Assembly (NCBI GenBank): GCA_029961685.1
Contig: JARWKL010000012.1
Span: 22,429,227 to 22,493,226 of the forward strand
Length of the DNA stretch: 64,000 nucleotides
Origin: Aristolochia californica
Taxonomy: Eukaryota > Streptophyta > Magnoliopsida > Piperales > Aristolochiaceae
Direction of reading: 5' to 3'
The position numbers were made by a program, and so were the translations under genes. Under the pieces are notes generated by a model. The model was not told the origin of the DNA, searched no databases, and saw only the letters and a program-made list of their open reading frames with translations. This document shows, piece after piece, positions 22,101 to 31,597 of the stretch; position 1 is the first letter of the stretch; each line of letters begins with the position of its first letter.

Positions 22101-22224
22101 CAATAAAATGTGGAAATTTTTCAAAAAATTGATATACTTACCAAGCAGCACCTAAAACAGAAACGCCGATGGAAACTGCAATTCCTATGGCCGCCCATGT
22201 ATATGGAGAGATGTGGACCGCCAT
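19183..22224 (-). CDS. VHA-c'': V-type H+-ATPase proteolipid subunit c''
   Basis: Four coding exons on the minus strand: 22224-22142, 22030-21953, 19677-19507 and 19354-19183, all GT-AG and frame-consistent, giving 167 residues. The protein is a four-helix proteolipid of the membrane-embedded V0 rotor. Exon 1 opens [20 protein letters not shown]. Exon 3 carries the proton-binding glutamate in the [14 protein letters not shown] helix, and exon 4 ends [20 protein letters not shown], as in Arabidopsis VHA-c''1/2. Those proteins begin with a further dozen or more residues, missing here because an in-frame stop directly precedes this ATG. Intron 2 is 2.27 kb and contains a LINE fragment and a local duplication. 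The product should act in endomembrane acidification. Confidence 0.9.
19885..20315. repeat. Direct duplication inside intron 2 of VHA-c''
   Basis: About 19885-20100 and 20130-20315 are similar. Both contain (g)ttaaaat.gttatgcaa, then atcatcaacagttgg, then aactctttatctgca or a close form, then taaaattgcaaattt, and later aaaagtccaa or agaagtccaa. The copies are diverged by substitutions and small indels. Confidence 0.6.
20929..21042 (-). mobile_element. LINE fragment (RNase H C-terminus) in intron 2 of VHA-c''
   Basis: One minus-strand frame reads [20 protein letters not shown] and runs to a stop at 20929-20931. This matches the end of plant non-LTR retrotransposon RNase H domains (W.H..R.AN..AD.LAKEG). 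Sequence further upstream on the same strand, to about 21190, is probably part of it, with frame damage. It is a 5'-truncated relic. Confidence 0.6.
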
Positions 22225-22450
22225 CTACTGCGACTATTCGAAAAAAAAGACTATCGCTACTTCGACAACTCGATCTTCGATTTCACGATGAAAACTATCT
22301 AAGAACTACAAGAGGCGTCTATGGAATCGGAGGAACTTTGCCGTTAGATCTGTATCAGTAACTGTGAGGTTGGTCGAAAGAAGGATTAGAGAGAGTGCAG
22401 CGTCTTCACGGATGCCACCCACTTCCTGTGGATCACCTTTAGTGGGCCGA

Positions 22451-22574
22451 TCCATAAAATCTAGAAGCATACGAGTTTTGGGTACCCAGATCGGGATCCA
22501 ATAGGATCCATATCCATAAAATCTAGGAGCACAAGAGTCGATGGGCACCCCGATTGGGAGCCAATCGGATCCAT
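22451..22574. repeat. 62-bp tandem duplication
   Basis: Two adjacent units, 22451-22512 and 22513-22574. Each begins tccataaaatctag and ends near ggatccata, with about a dozen differences. A truncated third start (tccatcatttta) follows. Confidence 0.75.
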
Positions 22575-22757
22575 ATCCATCATTTTATAGGGGCAACCCT
22601 TCCCAGCATTGTAGAATAATATATAGAAAAATTATAATAATAATATAACCCACATAAGTGTTTAATTCTATTTTATATCAAATTATTTATGATTTAATAA
22701 ATATAAGAATATATTAATAATGGCGATAGTATCAAACTTGATCATTAACGGGTAAAA

Positions 22758-22980
22758 TTTGGTGTTAGTATACACGAATTCATATGCACTAGAAAACAAT
22801 TTCCAATGTTAGTACCCTAAAATGAGAAATATAACAAAAATAAAAAAATGAGTAACTTGTAATAATATACTTAAATAAAACATAATATTTAAATACCAAA
22901 TTAGGTAAAATAAACATAATTACTATACTAATAAGTAATTTAATATATAATTAAATTATATATTAATTAATAAAGTTAAT
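22758..22980 (+). repeat. Dispersed AT-rich repeat, copy A
   Basis: Similar in the same orientation to 28243-28463. Shared blocks are ttggtgttagt, cactagaaaaca, tttccaatgttagt, caaattaggtaaaa and tgtataattaaat or close forms, in the same order. Probably a short non-coding transposable element; its ends are not resolved. Confidence 0.65.
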
Positions 22981-25608
22981 ATGTGAAAAAAGAAAAGAGC
23001 AGGAGAGCAGAATAAACAGGGAACCAAAGATAAATCTCGATTTAATCGAAACAGCTCAATTATCTATCTCTAGCAACCTGACCAGAAAATTCAAGAATCA
23101 CAGTTTAGTAAAACATGAATTATGAAAAATGGGAGACCTAAAGGGCAACAGAGAAGCAACTCCAGCGATCATGTTGACAAAAGCTCTGTTTCTTTTATTT
23201 GCTTTTTTTTTTTTTTTTAGTAGTATATAACAATCCATTGGATGAATATCCAGTCCTCAACCATTTCAATCTCTGAACATTGTTCAATACTGGAGATCAC
23301 AAACAGTTGTCCATGCATGCATGTGTGAAGTCCAACTTATAAAACCTTGGCTGCTTACGGAAAATAACCACCAAAACATCATCCAAAGGAAATATGTCAT
23401 AAAAGCAGTAAAATACTGTGGGACAGACAAATGTACTACAACTTATATGCAGCTTTGTCATTGCTATGAACAAGCAGTCGGGGTTATAGCTTTAAGGCAA
23501 ATTCAGTCTTCCTAATCAAATAACTAAGCACCATGAAATATGATAAGATCCACTGGAAAATGTATGTTAACTTTCATGAATTTTTCACATTAAAAAAAAG
23601 GAAGAAGAAGAAGAAGCAGAAATGGAGTGCTCCTTGACTGGAGAAACATCATCATAAATAAAAAGCTTCTTTCACAAGCAGTTCACAAAATGAGTGACAT
23701 AAGAACATTCTAGTTAGCCTCAGACCTTCACAAGTGTTAACAAGAACATGGGGACACGGAGATGAACCTCCTTGTCAGATGAAGGAATGCAATCACACTT
23801 ATCAATGCTGCCTAGAAATGTGGTCACGAAAGGTGCCTAATAACAGACCAACTTGAAACACGAGAGATTTTCTGGTTTTCCATTGCAGCACCTGAAAGAT
23901 CATGGAACATCAATCACAACTGAAAAAAAATGGTATGAAACAGACTTTAGTCTAGAGCAAGCTTAACTCCCCAGTCAAAAGAGATTAACTGACTTTAAAT
24001 CACTGGCCACGAGCCGACATGATGATGAATAGTCAGGGCATTAACCGGCAAACAACCATATCATATGTCTTGAAATATACTGTATACTGGAAACAGAACA
24101 ACAGTGAATATCTGAATTATTTTCAAAGACTTAACTCCTAGTGTTAAAAGCAATCATTTCATTTTTTTTTCTCTTTTTTGAAATTGATCTAAACTATCAG
24201 TAGGAATATTGCAATACTCACAATGCAGTTACTGCCTCAGTTTATGTAGTCATAATTTTGTCATGGTATTTGTCAGAAACTGTAGACAATGAAATGTCTT
24301 TAAATCATTGTCACATGATTGTAAAAAACAATTAAATCCTAAAGAATTAACTGGCTAATAGGTATAACAAAGGTCTTGGGACATGCCAGAAACTGAAAAT
24401 GCAGAAAAATAACTGATAGTAATCTAATCTTCTAGCACTTTTAAGCGAGAACAGCTAAACAGGAGAATAAAGATATGCTTCTCATACTGTTTAAAGCAAG
24501 ATCCACTTACTATGTCAAATCCTGTTGATTCATATTAACCAACCCTAATCTCAGACTAAACAAAAAGCCTTGCTTTAGCGGCATGAAAGGGATGTTTCCT
24601 AGAATAACCCTACCTACCAGGCTCTATACCCATGAGATTATCTAGAAACAAAAAAATCTAATTGCTTTTGATCATTATTTTACCCAAAAACCCTTCTCTT
24701 CTTTTTCTTCTAATAATAGAGCAAAAGAGACCATTTTCTGGAACTTTTCCAAAATTAAAGTTAAGTTGAAAAGAAGTAAAGCCTTCAAGTACATAAAAAA
24801 GCAGAGCATTAAGTGTACCAGATATAAATTTAGTTGAACAATTAATAAAGCCTCACATATTTAACTTAAACTAAATAGTAAACTAACATGTTTTGATTGG
24901 ATAAGTTTATGATACTGGTCCTTAATTAGCATACTTAATATATTGTACCATAAGCAGATCTAATGTACCTAAAATTAAGATCAATTGTGTCCAAGTGCAC
25001 AATACCCTTACCTAGACAGTGATACTTTCTTCATTACATGATTGAGATATATGTTAAATCTAAACCTTTTGGTTTATTTTATAATTATTCAAAGGGTGGT
25101 CCATTATTGACTAAAATATAATGAAGTTATAATGGTTTATTATTTACTACAATATAATGAAATTATTTATATTTTTATTTCAAATGCAAGCACAAACACC
25201 AAAAATTAGTTTTCCAATTATTCCTGTTATGTGTTCAAACACATGAGAATTGGTTATAAAGAATTTTTCTCAACATTAAATTTTTCAAAAGCAAAATAGT
25301 ACTATTTGCAGGTTCGTTAATACCATGAAGCCAAATGCTAAGGTAACCTTGGTGGTCTCTCTTCAGTGGACTCCCAGTGGTGGTTCTTTGGCAGCAAGTA
25401 TTTGACCAATAATTGATCAACCGAATCAACACTCCCTATGTTGTTTCCTGTGTTGTTGTTTTTTCAAATAAATCACCTCTCCCTTTCAAAGTTTTTTTGT
25501 CATTTGATGTAGTAAAAAAATCAAACCAATTCTCCAAGCTGGTTGACAAAATGGATACACCATTCTGTTTTGTACAGAATCTTTTTCCAACTTTGTCCCA
25601 TTATATGA

Positions 25609-27861
25609 TCACCAGTAATCATTGCAGGAGCACAATCCACTTCTAAAATAGTGGAAGCGTGTCCGATCCCTAACAACTATTTCTCTGTCATAAATATTGG
25701 ATATGAATTTCATTGCCCGATGACAATCAATGCACATTCTTAAGTTCTTCACTATCCTAATGGTCATCCCAGGCTTTGACTCTATCAATCCAAAAGCAAC
25801 TGCCAATTTCTCGCTATGGCAATAAATTGCATTCTCTTTCTCTTCCTCTCCTATATCAATCAGGACTTCTTCTTTATCTGGGACATATCCAGCTAACTTC
25901 ATCTCTTTAGACATCTCATCTAGCTTTGAATAGATTTCATCAGAACGTGGATGAGATCTATCTCCAGCCACAAATTCATGGACCATGCCATTCATCTCTG
26001 TCAAGCTACAACCTGGCGTCTTTCTTATTCCCCTCTCCAGCATCATCTTTCTCACCCTTCTGACATCTTCCCATCTTTTACAAACAGCATAAATATTTGA
26101 TAAGAGTATGTAGCCTGCACTATTTTGAGGCTCTAAAGTGAGAAGATTTTTAGCTGCTGTTTCAGCCAATTCTATGTTTTTATGAAGTCGACATCCACTT
26201 AGAAGAGCCCCCCAAACTACAGAATTTGATCTTATAGGCATGTTTTCTATAATGTCTAAAGCTTCATCCAAGTGTCCAGCTCGACCAAGCAGGTCTACCA
26301 TACATCCATAATGTGTGACATTAGGCGTAAGTCCATGGCATGAACTCATACCAGAGAAAAATTGTCTTCCTTTTTCTATCATTCCTCCATGAGCACAAGC
26401 AACAAGAACACCAATGTAAGTTACCTCATCTGGTGTAACCAAAGCTTTAAGCATTTTATCAAACATGTCGAGAGCTTCTTCCTCATAACCATTGGTAGCA
26501 AGGCCAACAATCATTACTGTCCATGTAAACTTATCCTTTTTAAGCATCTTGTGGAAGACTTCACGTGCACTTTCAATGCTTCCACATTTAGCATACATAT
26601 CAATCAGAGCGTTCCCTACATAAACATCAGTTTTAATGTCACTCTTCTCAATGTAGACTCTTATCCATTCCCCTACTTCAAGTGCACCTATTTGTGCACA
26701 AGCTGTCAATATGCTAACCATGGTGAACTCATCAGGTTTAATCTTTGCAACTTGCATTTTCTGAAAAATCTCTAGTGCCTCTTTAAAGCTGTTGGCCTGT
26801 ATATACCCGTCAATCATGGCTGTCCATGAGACGAAGTCCCTTTGAGGCATTTTATCAAATATTTGCCGAGCTTGATCAACCTGCCCCAAGTTGGCAAATC
26901 CAGTAACCATAGTAGTCCAAGAAATTACATCCTTGATGTTCATGTCATTGAACAGCTGGAAAGCAACATCCATGTCACCGCATGAAGCGAACATGCCAAT
27001 TAATGCATTTTCTAATATTAAATTGCGTTCAACTCTAGACTCCTCAATATATAGATGAAGCAGTTTTCCAAAATTAATATCTTTCAACTTGGCACAAGCT
27101 GACAGAACCAAAACAATGGTGACTGTCGTGGGTACTAGGTTTTCTTTTCTCATCTCATAAAAAAGCTTGCAAGATTCTTCAAACCGTCTGCTTCTATTAT
27201 ATCCTGAAATAATGGCATTCCAAATAACAACGTTTTGTCTAGAGCTTACACTAAAGATTTGACGAGCGGAGTCAACTTTTCCACACAAAGCATATATGTG
27301 GATCAGAGCATTTTGAACAAAGTCATCAGAATCAAACCCAAATTCCAAGATTTGTGCATGATACCCCTCAGCACTACTCAAAGCCATTTCACGACTGAAG
27401 GCCTTAAGCAAGAAAGGAAAAGTGTAATTGTCGGGATTGATTCCTTCCCGTAACATCTCTGAGTAGATATTAACTGCCAAATCAGGTGAACTGCAACGGG
27501 CATAGCCTTTAATCATGGTATTCCATACAAACACACTTGGGTGCTGAATTTGGTCAAATAGGCGTCGTGCAAGCACCATATCGCCAGTTTCCATCGTGCA
27601 AAGAAGGGCGATTAGTTGCGTTAGTAGTTGGGTGCGGCGAATCAAGCCTGCAATGATCATTCGTGAATGAATTTGTTTGAATTCTTTCATTGTTTTGCAG
27701 CTTTGGAGGAGAGAGGATAAAGAATAGTTTTTCTTTCGAGGGGAGGGAAGAATGCGGGTAGTCGAAGAGTGGGAGATTGAAGAAAAAGATGCGACTGAGA
27801 CCATCTTCTTGAGGTTGGGTAGGGTAAAGTTGGTGACCGAAGGGATGGGCTGAAATTGCAT
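25609..27861 (-). CDS. DYW-type PPR protein (organelle RNA editing factor)
   Basis: An intronless 750-residue PLS-class PPR protein. Repeats start near residue 90 (SVFVWNTMIKGYARCSSPD) and continue to about 600, followed by E and E+ motifs (RKTPGCSLTEMNG, HEFVAGDRSHP) and a complete DYW deaminase domain. Zinc and catalytic elements are visible: CHSEKLAVAFG (the H-x-E motif), C-x-x-C in CIDCHRAMKF, and a C-terminus of exactly DYW (CSCNDYW). The protein therefore looks competent as its own C-to-U deaminase. From memory it resembles Arabidopsis At3g15930, whose C-terminus lacks DYW. The annotated start gives a Ser-rich N-terminal extension suited to organelle import; a second Met at about residue 20 (MVSVASFSS) is an alternative start. 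Confidence 0.92.
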   Translation of the reverse strand: MQFQPIPSVTNFTLPNLKKMVSVASFSSISHSSTTRILPSPRKKNYSLSSLLQSCKTMKEFKQIHSRMIIAGLIRRTQLLTQLIALLCTMETGDMVLARRLFDQIQHPSVFVWNTMIKGYARCSSPDLAVNIYSEMLREGINPDNYTFPFLLKAFSREMALSSAEGYHAQILEFGFDSDDFVQNALIHIYALCGKVDSARQIFSVSSRQNVVIWNAIISGYNRSRRFEESCKLFYEMRKENLVPTTVTIVLVLSACAKLKDINFGKLLHLYIEESRVERNLILENALIGMFASCGDMDVAFQLFNDMNIKDVISWTTMVTGFANLGQVDQARQIFDKMPQRDFVSWTAMIDGYIQANSFKEALEIFQKMQVAKIKPDEFTMVSILTACAQIGALEVGEWIRVYIEKSDIKTDVYVGNALIDMYAKCGSIESAREVFHKMLKKDKFTWTVMIVGLATNGYEEEALDMFDKMLKALVTPDEVTYIGVLVACAHGGMIEKGRQFFSGMSSCHGLTPNVTHYGCMVDLLGRAGHLDEALDIIENMPIRSNSVVWGALLSGCRLHKNIELAETAAKNLLTLEPQNSAGYILLSNIYAVCKRWEDVRRVRKMMLERGIRKTPGCSLTEMNGMVHEFVAGDRSHPRSDEIYSKLDEMSKEMKLAGYVPDKEEVLIDIGEEEKENAIYCHSEKLAVAFGLIESKPGMTIRIVKNLRMCIDCHRAMKFISNIYDREIVVRDRTRFHYFRSGLCSCNDYW

Positions 27862-28242
27862 AGAAGTATGTCATGCTTCGACTGTCCACCATTCGAAGTC
27901 AGGAGATGTTCAGTCGGCAGAAGCAAAATTTCATAGTTAAGTTTGAAAGAGCTTTAATGTTCATGAGCTCCACCTCTGCTTCCAAGTTCAGCGCAACCTT
28001 GTACCGAAAAAAGGAAAAAAAAAATAAAAAACCGCACCCCCACCTTCCTGGTCATCTCACCAACCAGCGGGCACCTACCCTTTTTCCCAGAAGAAAAAAC
28101 CAGAGAAAAAAATGAAATATTTCAGAAAAAGAAAAAATATCAAGAGCTACTTTAGTATGTCGACTCAGGTTGGTGTCTATAATACTTAGGTATTAGTGCC
28201 CCAAATGGATTCTTGAAGATCAAGTTCATATCCAACTTTCGC

Positions 28243-28463
28243 ACTTGGTGTTAGTGTTGATGACTTCATGTACACTAGAAAACAGTTTCCAATGTTAGTG
28301 CCCCAACATGAGAAAAACATAAAAAACAAGAGAATCTCTAAACCTTTACAGTGCACTTAATTACAACATAATCCTTAAACCCCAAATTAGGTAAAACAAC
28401 CATTATTACTACACGAATAAGTTATTTAATGTATAATTAAATATATTAATATATTTATTAATT
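28243..28463 (+). repeat. Dispersed AT-rich repeat, copy B
   Basis: Partner of 22758-22980, same strand, with cactagaaaacagtttccaa at about 28273-28292 and caaattaggtaaaac near 28383. The pair brackets the DYW PPR gene. Confidence 0.65.
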
Positions 28464-29130
28464 GAATTAGATATTTTATTATGCATTAATATGGTAATTA
28501 CATAAGCCAATGAAATACGTATATGATTAATTACAAATAATAAATAAATAACGTTATAAATAAAAAAACGAAAGTAATACGTTAAGTTATTAATTTATTA
28601 ATAACATATGATATACTTTTAACCTAAAAATGAATATTTAAAGAGAAAAAATTGATCTAATCTTAACTTTAACACACAATATATTTGTACATAATATATT
28701 TTATGTATTATTAATTAATAATATATTATCACAAAATTTAAAACCATTGGTTTAATTAACTATAGCAATCGGATAATTATGCCAAAATAATTTATCAAAT
28801 TTTTATTTTAATAATATTTTAATTATGAATATTAAATCACTATTTTAATATTGTAATTGTAAAATCAAAATAATTATTTTATAAATAAAAATTATAAATT
28901 AATGATTTTTATGAAGATAGTTTAATTTTTCCTAACTTAGGAAAAATTAATCATCTTCATCTTCCTCCGCAGTGAGCCAGCGGGCAACGGTGATGGCGAC
29001 GGGGACGGGCTAGGCAAAGGCGACAGCGACGGGCAATGCCGACAGAGGCGGCGCTCCGACGGTACGCCGAGAGGGAGAAGAGAGGGAGGCCGAGAAGCTC
29101 TGCAATAGAGCTCGACCTCCCGTGCTCTGC

Positions 29131-29300
29131 GGGAATGAGAGAGGGCTGCGGGAATGGAGACGAGAGAGGAAGCAGAGAATGAGAGAGGGCTGCGGGAACG
29201 GAGACGAGCGAGGGCTGCGGGAATGGAGACGAGAGAGAGTTGCTGGAACGGAGACAAGAGAGGGAGCAAAGAATGAGAGAGGGCTGCGGGAATGCAATGG
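29131..29300. repeat. GA-rich minisatellite
   Basis: About four to five imperfect copies of a 25-55 bp motif built on gagagagggctgcgggaa followed by ggagacgaga. It lies inside a GC-rich block that contrasts with AT-rich flanks. Long open frames on both strands here are a by-product of its composition. Confidence 0.6.
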
Positions 29301-31597
29301 CAGAGTGGTGTGCGACAGAGAGAGCCCCGAAAGACAACCCCGCGCGAGAGTCATGTAGATGATTCTCAAAATCAGGCGGAAAGCGTTTTCCGCCGTTTAC
29401 TCTTGGGATATGAACTCCTGATTCATGTATATTCATGTACATGACATGAATTTCGGCGCCCCCTAACGACACCAGGACATGAACTGCGTAATGTGCATGA
29501 AGATCATGTCCTGAGTCATGTGCACTAACCCCCCCAAAAAATAATTACATGAATGACCTTTAGGTTTTAGCATTTACAACCATTAATCATACTCTGCTCC
29601 AATCATATATAATTAGGGTAAATATCTACATAATCAATGTGCTCCTCCCTTGGTTTTTATACTTAGGTATTATTTACACCAAAAGTGTAGAATCCACATT
29701 GGGCATGGAATCAGGTTAAGTCTAAGCCTCAACCCTTATATCTAGGTTATTTTTTAATAAAATTTCAATTGGTCGGATTCGAATTATTCCAATTCATACA
29801 TTTTCTATACAAAATAAAGTTTGTTCAAGCCGCCTAAAATGGATTTGAAATTAGTCAAACTTCAGTTGGATCTAAACCAGGTTCAACCATCAATAGCACC
29901 CTTCACATACATGAGTTTAGGTTATAAGGTTTTCCAATATTGCAAGTGACAAGAGTGAATGTATTAATTAGATACCTGGTCTGGTTTGTGTTAAATGTTG
30001 GCGTGAACTGTTTGAGCTTTCTTTCAAATGAGAAAATCTTCTCTAGAATCAAAACTAAAAAGTTTAGGGTCTTATTGTAATATAGTAATTTTATTAATCT
30101 ATAAATAGAGCTTCAGGGGGAGGGTTTGGAATCATCAAATCCATAACCCTTTTTCTTTCTGTTTTCTCCCAATGGGTTTAGGGACCTTGTGCCGCCTTAG
30201 GAACACAAAAAATGGAAAATTCATTTTTCCTTTGACTAATACACTTTTAGACTTTTATGTTGGTTAGGACAGGAGAACTTTTCAATAACCTATTTGACAA
30301 AATTTTTGTGTTCTAGTGTGAGATTGTGGGAGTGAGTACCAATTGTTAGTTAGTCGGATGTCTAATTTATATTTGCTCAAAGTTAATTTCATGTGGTCAA
30401 GATGTCTATCAATTTCAAGTCAGAATTAAACTACATGGACAGATTAGTATAAACCAGAGATGGATTAAAAATAAATTAAAAACCATGTTATTCACCAAAA
30501 CAATGATAATACGGAGCGAACACGACCAAATTCCAATCCTCCAAAAGAAAGGCTTCACGAAAAATAATATTTCAAAAATTGCAGAATACCTCGAGTCTAA
30601 ACGTGTTAGCTGAAAATTCCCAAGCCTCCGGAGTTCAAACTACCGAGCTTTCTTGTGACAATCGAGCAGTAGGTTAGCTTCGGAAATTCAACTACGTCCG
30701 TCGGCTTCGTCCAATTTGACACGTCATTTTCCCCGGTAAACTGGAAATACTGTCCTTGATGCAAATTTGATTATTCTTCAGGTGACGTGAAGGGAGAAAC
30801 GGCGGTCTTTGTCCTTTTTTTTCCTGGAGAGTCGGAGCCGTGTTGGGTTCCGAGGCCTGCTCTTTCCGAGGTTGGTTGATCAAATTCCTCACCCTGTACC
30901 AATCAGGACCGATGTCTTGTCCTCTCAAGCTGGCCCTCACTGAATCCTTGAATTCGCTTCTTACTCTTTGGAAGCTAGTGATTGCTGGAGCCTGGTTTTA
31001 CGTCTATGCCCCGCTTTCATGGTTTAAGAAAAGTATATCTCGATGAGATGCTTCCCGACCGGGATATCCGGGATCTGGTACCGATACACTACTTGGTATA
31101 AGGTGTCATACGATGATAGGAGTTATGAAGCCCTGGTCCTGTTGCTCCCAATTGCAGTCTATGGGTCGATAGTTCTACGACGGTCCCGTTGAGAGTGGTG
31201 AACGGGTGGATATCTCGACACCGAATGAAAGACGAATATACAGGGTAGTTTGGAGATTTCAATGCGTCCTTTCTATCTGTTTCCTCAGCGTGTAGGAGAG
31301 CTTTTGGACAGATTGCGCTTTTGCTTTTGCTTCATGGCAATGCTATAACAGATGATACGGCACTTTTGTTGCTGTTGGAGATCTTCTCAGAAAGAAAAAT
31401 CTCATGCACTTGTCTTTTGTCATAAACGAACAAAGTGTACTTTCCAGTTAATTAAGCTCATTTTCTTGACCAACTTTTTAATGGAATCTGCTTCCACCGA
31501 CCTTGTTTAATCTCTCTCCTACACTGCCGGTGAGGTTTTGGGGTTATCTCTCTCTTCCGCCTGTGCTGAGGCTCTGGGTTTTGAAGGCGGGGGATAT

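Larger units (their letters stand above)
22225..25608. other. Intergenic region between VHA-c'' and the DYW PPR gene
   Basis: 3.4 kb. It holds the VHA-c'' promoter (minus strand), a 62-bp tandem duplication, one copy of a dispersed AT-rich repeat (22758-22980), a poly-T tract near 23205-23218, a gaagaagaagaag run near 23603, and otherwise AT-rich sequence with no supportable gene. Short open frames here are isolated and show no family resemblance. Confidence 0.5.
27862..31597. other. Intergenic region upstream of the plastid translocator gene
   Basis: 3.7 kb. It contains copy B of a dispersed repeat, a very AT-rich block (about 28400-28930), a sharply GC-rich block (about 28960-29400) with a minisatellite, and from about 30600 the presumed promoter and leader of the translocator gene. 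An ORF of 68 codons near 30840 has no recognisable features and was not called. Confidence 0.45.

Noticed and set aside
22110..22361. Plus-strand 83-codon frame over exon 1 of VHA-c''
   Set aside because: It is the shadow of the minus-strand V-ATPase exon, which has splice sites and clear family identity.
30840..31046. 68-codon frame upstream of the translocator gene
   Set aside because: No family resemblance, overlapping frame on the opposite strand, and it lies in the likely promoter or leader region.
31538..31597. Upstream extension of the translocator ORF
   Set aside because: Starts at a TTG. The ATG at 31598 gives MEAVILTKG, which matches the start of known AATP proteins.
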